This document shows, piece by piece, positions 10,986-21,722 of a stretch of DNA of 40,162 nt (positions are counted from its first letter, which is position 1; the number at the start of each line of letters is the position of its first letter). A program made the translations under genes and the position numbers. A model generated the notes under the pieces. That model worked only from the letters and a program-made list of their open reading frames with translations. It made no database searches and was not told where the DNA came from. The DNA is taken from the NCBI GenBank assembly GCA_014825775.1, contig MVAQ01000203.1, forward strand, positions 1-40,162. Direction: 5' to 3'. This DNA comes from Krasilnikovozyma curviuscula. Lineage: Eukaryota > Basidiomycota > Tremellomycetes > Cystofilobasidiales > Mrakiaceae.

Positions 10986-11992
10986 ATGGGTGCAGGGGAT
11001 CCTGAGGAAGATCTCTTTGCTAGGCTGAAGGCTCTCCGAGCAGGCACAGCTCTTCCTTCGAAAGTAGTCGTTTCGTCGCCCTCAAACGCAGCTGCAGGCA
11101 ACGTTGAAGATGAGGATGATTTTGGGCTCAGTGACGATGATGGTGACGCTCAGGTATGAGAAAGCTACACCATTAGGTCAGTATCTCTTGTAATCTCCTT
11201 ACTTACCAAGAGTGCTTGGGTATCGTCTCTCTGTCGTTTCAGGTCAACTCGTACCTCGATGCGTTCAAAGAGACTGTTATTGAGGAATCTTTACCTCAAC
11301 AGGAAGAATCGCCTGAAGAATTACAAAATCAGGTCAATGAGCTTCTCAAGCACACCAAGGAACTTGGGATAGCTGCAACACCAGAGGAACTATTGGACGA
11401 GGAAAGGGATAGTGAAGAGAAGAGCGAGGGGGAGGACGAGGACAACGGATTTTTTAACGAGAAGACCCTGGTTCAGAGAGCAATAGATGAAGCTGCTCTG
11501 GAACCTGAAGAAAGACCTGGCGGTGAAGGGACCGAAAGCACCAACACAACTGAAGTCCTCAACCCAGCAGCTTCATACTCAGCAATCTTGGACCCATTAG
11601 CTCTCCTCTCTACCCTCACTTCACCCTCCCACCTCTCTTTGCCATCATCTTTCCAAGACCAAGACTCGCATTCTTCTTTCGCTCTTCTCTCGTCCCTTTC
11701 ACCTTCCCAAACAGCGCCGTCCGACGTCCCCAAACCATTCACTCTTCCCCTATCGAACAACGCCAAGCTACCACCTCCGAAACCATTCGACATTGACGGT
11801 ATGCGTGCGGCTCGGGATGTGGACGTCGAGTCATGGTGCTGTATCTGCTCTCAGGACGCCGTCTTGACTTGCGCTGGGTGTGATGGGGATCTGTACTGTC
11901 AAAAGTGTTGGAGAGAGGGTCACGAGTCGTTTGATGAGGATGAGCTGCGAGAGCACAAGGTCAAGAAATTTGTCTGGAAGGCAGGGAAGTGA
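10986..11992 (+). CDS. ANCHR/ZFYVE19-like zinc-finger protein (abscission checkpoint family)
   Basis: Exons 10986-11153 and 11243-11992 give 305 residues. The N-terminus has [12 protein letters not shown], a short helix like the MIT-interacting motif of this family. A Glu-rich helical middle follows ([34 protein letters not shown]). The C-terminus at about 254-300 is a B-box-type zinc finger: [19 protein letters not shown] and a final EGH, then an acidic EHK stretch. In animals ANCHR delays abscission through VPS4 and ESCRT-III; the fungal role is inferred only from the family. The intron has a GTATGA donor and TTTCAG acceptor, phase 0. A probable 3' UTR intron-like stretch follows the stop. 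Confidence 0.8.
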
Positions 11993-12534
11993 GCGACAGT
12001 TGAGGGAGTGGTTTGGGAATTGGAGGTGTAGTTTGGGGATGGTTGTGATGGTCAGTCAGTGTGAGTTCATCCTCTGTATTTGCTTTTTATCACTGCTTTT
12101 CCTGATGAAGTTCTCTCTTCTAGCTGAAGCTCATTTTGCCAACATTCCGCCTTCAAACATTGGTATTCCGACTTCAGCAACCTCAACTGCCCAAGAGCAT
12201 CGAAAATGCTTCCACCTCTGTCCGCCAAGCAACTTGATAACGTCTTGCGCCGAACCGGCGACAGCGACTCTTCCAAGCCTCATCGTCCATCGCGCCATTC
12301 CTCACACCAAAGTCGCATTCCTTACTTCGCCACCACATCGTCAGCACCATCTCAGCTTCGAATCGTGCAATTTAACAAAACTCTTTTTGGTATCAATTCA
12401 AATGATGTGCTGAGATTTGCTGTCTCTGTGAGTTGGAGCCAAGCTAATGGGCCCATGAAGAAAAGACATAAAAGGCAGTAGGATGTCAAGACTACTATGC
12501 TTGTTCCCCCTTCCTCTCATCAATTCCACCCAGG
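11993..12534. other. ANCHR-like 3' flank and MFS 5' leader with a likely leader intron
   Basis: An intron-like segment (12428-12533: GTGAGT donor, CCACCCAG acceptor) ends one base before the MFS start codon, so the transporter mRNA probably has a spliced leader. An ATG at 12206 opens a frame that would act as an upstream ORF in that leader. Open frames on both strands here read partly like protein, but none could be joined into a convincing gene. Confidence 0.4.
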
Positions 12535-14710
12535 ATGTCACAAGCAGTTACTGATGTGTTTCCAACATCAACTCCAGCCGAAGACGACTCCCTCTCGATC
12601 AAAGACAAAGAGTTGGGTTCTATAAGTTCTCAACATCTGTCTCCGACGCAAGTTGTAGGAAGTCTTCCCAGTGAAGAGGGCGCAGAACACAGCCCCTTCG
12701 TCCAAAAGATCTGGAACTGTACATATCTGATTTCTCTGACTCCCCCGCGACGGCCTTTTCTGACGTCGCTGTTCCATAATAGTGCTCGGTACCCACAACC
12801 CGGAGAAACAGTTTCTACTCAAGCTCGATCTCACTCTCCTGACAGCGGCAAGTGTAGGGGTGATGATTCGTTACCTTGACCAAGTTAATATCAACAACGC
12901 CTTCAGTGAGTTACTGCCATAATGTTCTGCTCTCCAAGCTCCTCTAATCGTGTTTCGCTCACAGACAGTGGAATGAAAGAATCTCTCTCACTGTATGGTA
13001 ACGAACTTAATTTCGCCAACGCCTTGTGGTCGGCTGCCTACGTGTTTGGTCAAATCCCCTCGAATCTCATCCTGTTGAGGACTCGCGCGCCATACTGGAT
13101 CGCGTTCATTGAACTTGGCTGGACTATCTGTGAGTGATGACCATTTGAAACCGGCATATGTACACCATGAAGCTAATGCCCAGGTGGTTTTGGATAGGTA
13201 CATTCTGTACTGCCGCGGTGACAAATGTACAGGCCCTCTATGTAGTCCGGTTTTTGTGAGTGACCGCCCCCTTTACCATCTCAGGCCCGTTGCTCACTTA
13301 ATTACATCAGCAATGGTCTTTTTGAAGCCGGGCACTTCCCTGCTGTGATGTATATCGCTTCCTCTTACTATCAACCGCACGAGTTGGCTTTCAGGAACAC
13401 AATCATTCAGGTTTGTCGGACTTCGCCATCTTCGGACGTATTCAGACAGAAAGTGTAACCTTCTTTTCACCTTTCTTCTTCCAGGTCTTCGTAGCCGTTG
13501 GGCCATTGTTTTCCGGATTCCTCATGGCTGCTGTGTATGCTGGACTCAATGACCACCTTGGCTGGCCAGGTTGGAGGTAAGTCGATGCTGATGCCAGTTC
13601 AACTTTTATTTGCCTCTCTCCAACTTTCCTGATCTCTCTTGCTACTTCTTTACCCGCTAGATGGCTCTTCATCGTCTGTGGATGTATTTCCCTTCCGAGT
13701 TGTGTGTGGACTTTCCTGGCCATTCCTCAATTGCCATCTCGAGCCCGACCAAACTGGTAGGTATTTCTTCCACTCTGTCTGTAGACTTATGTTTATCATA
13801 TCTGTTGTGTCCACAGGATATTCTCTGCTAGAGATATTGCCATAGCACGAGAGAGAATGCCATCGGAGAAGAAAATGTATACGGGTAAGCAAGAACACTT
13901 CCGTCTTATGATACCAATCTGAAATTAACCAAATCTTCCGATAAGGCCTCTACGCGTGGAAAGACATCAAACGCTGGCACTCGACGTGGCATGTCTGGCT
14001 CTTTCCAATTTTCTTCATCTTCTCTGCCCAGCTTGGTCAAGCAGGTGCATCCATGATCTTCTGGGTCAAAGGCTTCAACCGAAGAGGCCAACCTCCCGTT
14101 TTCTCTGTTGCTCAGATCAACATCATCCCGCTCGGAATCAACTTTATTCAAATTGTGCTCAGTCTGTCTGCTAGCAAGATCTCGGACACTTGGCTGAGAG
14201 GAAGGAGATGGCCCGTGATGGCTTTCTCTGGTATCGCTGGAGTGATAATTGCTACTTCTCTAGGTAATTCTACTCATTGTTGATCTCTGAGAATGTTTTG
14301 CCTGACCTTTCAGTTTTGGCTTTCCTGTTGCAGCTGCGACTCCAATCTACCCCTCCAACAGAAACACAAGGTGGCTTCTATATTACCTCACCCCTTTCGC
14401 TGGATTGGCTGCCGGTTGTACCTGGACAGCCGTGAACGAAATGAACCGAAGCGATCCAGAGAAGAGAGCGTACATTTCAGCGCTGATGAATGCATCCGCT
14501 TACATTTTTACCGCCTGGGTTCCGATCTTCACTTTCCCGACTTACAAGCAACCTTACGTCTCTCCTGGCCTTTATGCCACCTCTGGCTTTGCTTTCTGTG
14601 CGTTTGCTGTTGCGCTTGCAATTGGGTACTTCGACTCGAGGGATAGAAAGTTGGCGGCCGCGAGCGGTGAGCATCGAGGGTCGGACTTACCAGATCAGGA
14701 GAAGGACTAA
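12535..14710 (+). CDS. MFS transporter, anion:cation symporter type (allantoate/pantothenate permease-like)
   Basis: Ten exons (12535-12718, 12783-12905, 12965-13129, 13198-13255, 13311-13410, 13485-13576, 13661-13756, 13817-13884, 13946-14263, 14334-14710) give 526 residues; every junction is GT-AG and in phase. The protein shows the family landmarks in order: KLDLTLLTAASVGVMIRYLDQ (TM1), NINNAF, GMKESLSLYGNEL, GQIPSNLILLRTR, the FNGLFEAGHFPAVMY helix, SGFLMAAVYAGL, GWRWLFIVCGC, the central loop with TWHVWLFP, and a second six-helix half ending near DSRDR. Twelve membrane spans are expected at the plasma membrane. It is closest in pattern to the yeast Fen2/Liz1 pantothenate and Dal5 allantoate carriers. 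The substrate cannot be told from sequence alone. Its neighbours do not suggest a catabolic cluster. Confidence 0.93.
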
Positions 14711-14978
14711 AATTATAGGAACCAGTCTTGGAAGCATCAACTACCATTCCATACTCCTGTAAATTCATGCACTTGTGATTTCGCTCTTAAAGTTAGCGGG
14801 AACCATCTCTTTGATGCACACTGTATTAGACTCTTCAGCAAGGCATTCAAAAGATGTAAAATGTAATAAAAGAGAATAACACGAAAGACCCTGTCTATAA
14901 AAATTGGAGGTGTTCAAGATAGTGCGACAGTCTGGAAAAAGCGTATGTTTCGTTGTTGTTGCCACAAGCACCGGCTCA
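14711..14978. other. Convergent 3' intergenic region
   Basis: 268 bp between the stop codons of the MFS gene (plus) and the DH-domain gene (minus). It holds AT-rich 3' UTR-like sequence, and nothing else was recognised. Confidence 0.5.
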
Positions 14979-17900
14979 TCACATCCTCCTCCCCCTGTTG
15001 GTGCCCTGCAACAAACTATCAAACAGTCCTGTCGCACTCGTCTCGTTTCTGAGCTGCAACATATAGATGATTCCTGTCCTGGCGCCCTGGTCACTGATCT
15101 CAATCGCAACACCCGTCTTTCCAACCCGCTCCACCGCGTCTGTCAGCACAATGGTTGAGATCAGCATCTTCTTGCTGTTATTGTCGGCCTCGACGACGAC
15201 CTGCTTAACATTGTTGGACTGTTGATGGTAGAGTTTTAACCGGGCTGAACCGAGCGACTTCCATTGGGCATGTTGCTGCTTCAAAAATACTTTACACTTC
15301 ATGGCTGCTGAGATGACGGCTGGACCAGAAAGTGTTGTAGGTTGATCTGCCGTCGGTGATGGTGGTGGACTGTCATCCTGGGTTGGGTCTTGACCTGGGA
15401 TGGGCGAATTACCGGAGATGTACATAGAGCGAGTGTCCGACATCATCGCAGACGGCATAACGAAGGATCCACCAGGAGTTTGCGGTGGGAATGGTTCAGT
15501 AGACCTCGATCGCTGCACTGGCGCATATTGTGACCCCGTTGAAGGCTCGCGACTGGCGGGAGCAGAATTGTAGTTGTTTCTGAGCTGGTGGTGAGGTTGA
15601 GAACCAGTGTAGACGTCCGGGGACGAAGCGTATCCACCGTTTGAAGAGTACCCGCCGGGACTGATTGCTCCAGGTCCAGGACTAATACCACCACTATTGG
15701 AGAAGAACGCTGAGGATGATTGCTGCTGAGGGCTGATTGGTGAGTGCACACCATTCACGAAGCTCGTCTGCTGTGCAAGGTGGGGCGGCAGAAGAGAAGA
15801 TTGAGGTAACGGTGGCACTTCGTCGTATTGTGAGTAAGAGTGCTGAGGCAGCTGTTGTGAAAGTTGTGAGGTCTGAGACAGGCCAGACGCAGACCTTGAG
15901 ATGGACGAGGTTCCTCTGGGAGGTGGGACGATCTGCGGAGGCGACCCGTACCCGCTTTGTGGTTGAGGTGACGCCGAGGCTTGGCGAGGAGGTGGAAACT
16001 GGTTAAAGGCTGATGGTGGAAATTGTTGACGGGGTTGTGGGGGTGCAGGGAGCACAACATTGCTATGGCTCCCAGCGGAACCGACACTCGAAGCAAGAGA
16101 AACGCCTCGAGGAGGGACGTTGGATTGACCAGCAGCAGAGCTAATGGATTCAGATCGAGGTGGTGGAACGAACTCTTGTTGCCCCGATGATTCCGCGATG
16201 GCAGCAACAGCGGGCAGCGAATTGTGGAGAGAGACTGGTGAAGATACAGCGGTATATCCTGGGGGGGCCGGTGGTGGAACCTCTGGGTATTCATTGCTAT
16301 CGGCTGGTTCTATCTCTTGAGGATCAGCCTTGTCCATGTATCCCATGTCCAAGTTTCCCAGGGATGTGTTCAGCGAATCATTGCGGTCTTGGTCAGACTG
16401 CTGCTGACGCGCAGGTTGAGGCTCATAGTGCTGAGGGGATTGGGAAGTGCCGGTAGGAGTGAAATAGTCTTCGTGACCTAGGTTTAGACTCCCACCGTCG
16501 ACCTGAACTGGAGGAAGCGAGTGATCGCTGTGAGGGGAACCAGAAGCCTGAGAAGCATAGTAGCTCGAGATAACGTTGGGCGAATAACCACCACCTCCTC
16601 CAGCTGAAGATTTTGATGTTCTCGAGTATTCAGAGGTTGGAGACATAAGAGACTTTCGCAAGTTATTGGGTCCAGGATGCGGCGGCTGAGCTGAAGCTAG
16701 AGGTGCTGTTTGAGTGTTGATAGCGAGACTCGCTGATATCACCACACGAGTACTCAAAATTAGAAATCATGCGAATGGAAAAGAATTGAGGAAAACTCAC
16801 TACTGTTGGCGAACGAGATACACTCCTCAAAACAACTGACAATAGACTCTCGCTTATCCCTACTGTCGGATAGCAACACGAATCTCTCCTTCCTCATAAC
16901 ATCAACCCAAACTTCAGTATCTAACTGGCCACGCATGACTTTCAGGTGCTTTCCTGCCAAGGGAGGATAGCACAGCCAGAGGTCAGGGCCCTGTGAGCCA
17001 TCTTCAGCAGCCGCAACCTTGAGCGCTCGGTCCTGAGGCGCCATACGTTCACAGATGAGGAACAGGTCAGAGAGAATGAAGATGTGTCCACGCCGATGCG
17101 ATACAGGTAGGTGGGGTTGACAGGAGGGCGTGAAGTGGATCATTACGTCGAGAGAGACTCTCAGTTTCCGCTGGAATGGGAGGGCTGGAGGCGAGATTTG
17201 AAGGCGGACTTTCTGTTGATTGGGAAAACAATGATGAAGGGATGAAGGCAAAAGAAGGAACGAACATGGTTAGCCTTTAACTGCAAAGTAATGAAGGAAC
17301 AAAACACTCAGACTAACCCTCGGTTGCATCGTGAACAAATCAACAGTCTTCTCCGCGTCGAGCCTCATCTCAATGTCCCTGAGCGTCTGATTCATTCCGG
17401 GAGTAGAAGGTGCAGCAGGTGGGAAAGACACCAGTGGCGATGAAGAGGATGGTGTTGTCGGTGATGGAATGTTGTTGAAGGAATTGGTCGCGCTAGTAGA
17501 TGACGATCGATCTGCTGGATTTCCGTTCGAGAACAGACTCGAATTGCTAATAATTTAGCCAAAAGAGAGCCCTTTGTTAGAGAGACGACATAGCGGTGAC
17601 AGCGGTTAACACTTACCCGCTCGATCTGACTCCAGAACTAGGAAAGCTCTCGCGAGCTTCAGCCTCCTGTTCCTCCGCGGTTTTTGGTGGGAGTGCTGGA
17701 GGTGCTGGTATCGCAGCTATCGGTTGTGGAGTAAGAGCTGATGTAGGTACTATCGGTAGCTGCGGTAGTTGTGATGGTGGGGGTGGCGCTTCAGGAGTAC
17801 CCCTTGTATCCGGGTCTTCCTCAACGACGTTGACGTTCAGCCTACTCTTCACCGCCTCCAATAAACCCTCTAGCCGTTCATTTGCGCCCACTAGCAGTCT

Positions 17901-19010
17901 CCAATCTGATCGACCCTCCTGTGTGTTCTTTAATAGCCGCGCGTAGAGCTTCTTGTAGTACTTCAGGCGGGTGTAAGGTAACAGGAACAGGGAGTCAAGT
18001 GTCCACGGTATCTGCTGGCCTGAGACTGTTTGAGGAGGTAGTTGGGAGAGGATAGGTTCTAAAGAAGTATTTGATTGGACTGGACCGTAGTAATCGAACG
18101 CTGTCATGAACCGTTGAGAGTATGTTGTGTACGCTGGAGTTAGGTCCTCAATCTGATTGCAGAAGTGACATGTCAGAATCGGTCAGAGCCTCTTCTTATT
18201 ATTTCTGCTTACCCATCTCATCAATAAATCACCGAGTGCTTTTGGGCTCGACGGGTTAGGACCGATCTCCTTTAGTTTCTATTGAAAAGGGGAAAGGAGG
18301 CAGGTGGTGATGTTAGCATTCACACAACTTGTATCAAACACCACAATTTTCATCAAAATCCTTCAAAAACATTCCCAGATGCATTCTACAAAAGCAACAC
18401 GACCCCCAGATTTGCTCCAAGCGAGCTTTGCGGTTTGTAAAATGGGTCTGCTCGCACCCAGAACCCTTGAAACTCTCTTCGCCAATTCCAGTAAGTCAAA
18501 GAATGAAAAAAGGGCTACTTACAGCAACAAAGCTTCGATTCACTCTGTAGATCGATTCAATGGCCCTGAACATTGCGTCCAGCAACGGAGGAGGGAAATT
18601 CGATCTTGACCAAGCACCAGCTACCCTCTACAAAAGCATACGACCCCCACATAGCAAAAAGACCAAGATGCATAAACATAGTCAGGTAAAGATCATTCAA
18701 GTGAAGCGAAAAGTCGACAAGAAAAAAAAAAGCAAGACATTGAACGCCCTTGACGACGCTCGTCCATCGAGACGAATCTCTGGCTTCGAAAAAAAAAGCT
18801 GCCACGTACCCGTATAATCGCGCCGAGCTCGTCCACATAGATCTTCTCGCTGTCCATCAGGTCTGTGAGAGGGTTCTTGGGAGCAGGCTTCTCAGACGTG
18901 TGTGTGGGCGACCGGACGGACTCATTGGCGTGCGGCGAGAGGGAAGCAGGGGGTGGTATCGCTTGTTGGGTATATGGGTTGAACTGCTGTTGCTGTTGGG
19001 ATTGATACAT
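14979..19010 (-). CDS. Large fungal RhoGEF-like protein with DH domain and PH-like domain
   Basis: Exons 19010-18810, 18627-18523, 18278-18213, 18152-17617, 17546-17318, 17212-16801 and 16732-14979 give 1100 residues. After a Gln-rich start, residues about 46-230 form a DH-like domain: NPLTDLMDSEKIYVDELGAI, then AWSRSNFPPP, AMFRAIESIYRVNRS, KLKEIGPNPSSPKALGDLL, and PWTLDSLFLLPYTRLKYYKK. DH domains load GTP onto Rho GTPases. Residues about 380-517 look like a PH domain (RGHIFILSDLFLICE). A very long Pro/Gln/Ser-rich linker follows, and a conserved C-terminal block (MKCKVFLKQQHAQWKSLGSA to GLFDSLLQGTN). It fits a fungus-specific DH-PH family; the target GTPase is unknown. Intron 2 (244 nt) is longer than most. 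The exon 6-7 junction has two possible donors; GTGAGT with the ATATCAG acceptor keeps frame. Confidence 0.82.
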
Positions 19011-20483
19011 TGTGTTGGAGATAGTATTAATGGATAGGGCGATATTATGGAGATGCAATGTGAGAAATGGTTCCGTTTGAGATTTCTATTCTGCCTTCGT
19101 CGCCATCCAGAGGGACAAGAGAGCTTTTTTTTGTCTAGGACTAGAGGGGCACTGCAATGGAGAGTTTATTCCTGGAATGGTTACCCAGCTTTTTCTACCC
19201 AAGTCTCTACAGCCTAGGGAGCAAAAGAATTTGGAGAAAATGTCAGCTCTGTGAGAACAAGAACGGCAGGGACCCTTCTCCCAGCGCGAGGTCCTTCTCT
19301 TCGCGATCTTGTTGGAGCCCTTCCATACAGCAACCAGGTTCAGATAGATAGATAGATATACCTTGAAACGACCAGGTCCTTCTGGCCTTCAATTCCAAAG
19401 TTTCCTGAGGAGAATGCGGCTTGAGCGTCTGAAGCACCAAAAAGTCTTGGACTCACGGAACAAACAGGAGGCGTTCGACAGGAAGACACCCTAAAATGCT
19501 GGATCTTCATTGAGGGTGGGTTCAAACCGATGAGACGTAGCTCACAAAGGTAAGTGATATGAGAAATATTTCCAAGGGCTGAACTGAAACTTGAAAAATG
19601 CAAGAAAAACATCAGGACTAGCACGCGCCTGGTGATTGCCGTTGGCAGATTCCAAGTAGCGTGACGTAGCAATGTAGGCGACTGGTAGGCGTACAGTAAA
19701 CTGGTGTTACTATGTTTGCCCTCTAAAGAACCCCTTAAGTAGAAGAAGCGTGGGATATTGCGAAATCCTTTGCGATGGAGTAATCAACGCGAATTGTAAA
19801 CAAAGACTCCCCGCAGAGGGTAAACATAGAAAGGCAGGAAAAGTGAAATCATAGCTTAGAACCATATCTTGGCTTTATAAGGTATTCCTTGTTTCTTACA
19901 CGGAATAGTTCAATACAGTTAATGAGGTTCTAATGACCCAAGACTTGCATGAAAGGTTTACTGCTTGGCCATGATAGGAGGTTTACATCGGAATTGGGCT
20001 CAGACAGGCATAGATTGGATAGTTGAAAGTTGATACACTAGATTGGGATTTGAAAGGAGAGCTATTAGACGGAGAGTTGATCAGCCTCTTATGTTTGTAA
20101 TATTATGATACAAGCATGTTTATATGTACTGTCTTCTGGTTTGAGCAAACCCAACTGCTTCTGTTTCTTTCTGTTTGTCTTTGTATTTCCCTTTTACTGA
20201 GAATCTTGAGTGTGCTTGCAAATGGTCTGATATGATAGGTTTGTAAACCGAGGCGCCGACGCACGCCAGTGTTGGATAGAGATCATGATAAACTTTGGAC
20301 ACATGAAGATGTTCAAGATACAAGAGAAGGTCAAGTTGTGAACCTCAAGGATCGGTTGAATGAAAATAATAATGGAAGTCATAAACAAAGCAGCAACATT
20401 TCGACACCATCGACAACGCTAGCATCCTCCCAGCGATGAGACATGATTACCACGTTAGAAGAGGCACTTGTCATTATGGATGC
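19011..20483. other. Intergenic region, 1.47 kb, no gene supported
   Basis: Upstream of the DH-domain gene and downstream of the secreted repeat protein gene, both minus strand. Open frames occur on both strands at 19,080-19,680, and some carry splice-like signals, but none gave a consistent multi-exon protein. A GATA microsatellite lies at 19342-19360. The right half is AT-rich and fits a 3' UTR. Confidence 0.4.
19342..19360. repeat. (GATA)n microsatellite
   Basis: About four and a half copies of a GATA tetranucleotide on the plus strand, in non-coding sequence. Short and possibly of variable length; no function is implied. Confidence 0.7.
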
Positions 20484-21722
20484 TCAGGCAAGAAGTTGCT
20501 TGAGGGCACTGGAGAGGTACTCCAAGTCACGCTTGTCCACGTCAGCCATCTATTTTGAAGACCAGTGGAACGTAGAGTCAGATCTTCTGAGAGAATAAAA
20601 ACCTACAGCAGAAAAGAGATACTCACGTTTCTACGGACAGGAAGAGGGAGACCAGTACCACCGAGCAAACCTTCGACAAGGGCAAGGATCTGCTCAAGGA
20701 GAGCAGTGAGGCCACCGATACCCGCGACGCTCGATGGAAGGGCTGAAGGAACGACTCCAGACGGGATGACTCCGGATGGGATGACACCAGATGGGATGAT
20801 ACCAGATGGGATCACACCGGAGGGGATAGCACCACCGAGTAAGCCCTCAACGAGGGCAAGAATGGTGTTAAGGAGGTCAGTGAGGGAGCCAAGACCTGGG
20901 ACATCAGATGGGATTGGGATTGGGAGTGGGAGGTCGGATGGAAGAAGATTTCCAACGATTGGGAGGTTCTGAGGGACGCAGCAAGTGTCAGCACAATCTT
21001 GGGATCGAGAAGCCAACAGGAAAAGGGACGGTGATTTACAAGTCCGAGCAATCTTTTTTCAAGAGCAGCGTGGAGATCCTCTAATTCACGTCTGTTAATT
21101 CCCACCTTTAAAAAAAATCCACCAGAGAAAGGTCAATGGTGCGACCATGTTTGTATATAAAAGAGCTGACCAGACGCTTACATCTCTGCGAGTTGTTCCC
21201 GTCGCACCACCGACTCCGCCAAGGAGGCTCTGAACCAATTGGAGAATTGAATTGAGGAGCTGTCCAAGACCGCCGATGTTGGCGATGGAAGATGGGATTG
21301 GAAGGGCGGATGGGATAACGCCAGAGGGAACAAGTCCGGATGGGATGACTCCTGACGGAATGACTCCTGGTGGGATGAGGTTTCCAACGATTGGAATGGA
21401 ACCCTATGGAAAGATGGGTAAGTGACGCCCCTCATGATACAGCACAAGACGAAGGCTACGGAAGACAACTTACGAACTGTCTGGCAACGACCTTAGTTGG
21501 GTTTTCGTCTCTCTTTGAGAGGTCAGCACCCTCTCCAATGTTTGCCTAAAGTCATGGGAATGGACATTCAGCTCGCTTGAGGGAAGAGGAAAAAAAAGTA
21601 GTAAACGATCGACTCACAACAGCAGCTGCTTCGCGAGATTCGAGGGTAACTGGAATGGCAACAACGGTAGTGATGGTGGCCCCGAGAGCCAAGAGTTGGA
21701 GAGCGTTGAAGTGGAATCTCAT
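20484..21722 (-). CDS. Secreted repeat protein with two GVIPSG modules and several dibasic (Kex2-like) sites
   Basis: Exons 21722-21618, 21545-21474, 21403-21182, 21105-21040, 20968-20627 and 20549-20484, all phase 0, give 290 residues. A clear signal peptide (LLALGATITTVVA) opens the protein. Two similar modules follow. Each starts PIVGNL, runs through tandem GVIPSG/GIIPSG pentapeptide-like repeats, then an amphipathic helix (GGLGQLLNSILQLVQSLLGG; GGLTALLEQILALVEGLLGG), and ends in a short charged peptide (RRELEDLHAALEKR; KRDLEYLSSALKQLLA). The two charged peptides resemble each other and each sits in its own exon, which points to an internal duplication. Dibasic pairs (LSKR, TTRR, INRR, EKR, VRR, DKR) lie at module borders, as in precursors cut by Kex2. 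No named family was recognised. It is probably a cell-surface, amphipathic or peptide-precursor protein. Confidence 0.8.
20753..20827 (-). repeat. 15-bp coding minisatellite (module 2)
   Basis: Five contiguous 15-bp units on the plus strand (for example gactccggatgggat and gacaccagatgggat). Read on the minus strand each codes one five-residue IPSGV-type unit. Units differ at one to four bases. Confidence 0.85.
21302..21376 (-). repeat. 15-bp coding minisatellite (module 1)
   Basis: A second set of five more diverged 15-bp units related to those at 20753-20827, coding the IPSG/VPSG repeats of the first module of the same secreted protein. Confidence 0.75.

Noticed and set aside
12067..12276. 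Minus-strand frame that looks like a coiled coil (EYQCLKAECWQNELQLEE)
   Set aside because: It overlaps the probable leader of the MFS gene, lacks a supported start and further exons, and the opposite strand is equally open.
19080..19680. Possible spliced gene on either strand upstream of the DH-domain gene
   Set aside because: Donors and acceptors can be found on both strands, but the implied introns are too short or the products have no recognisable features.
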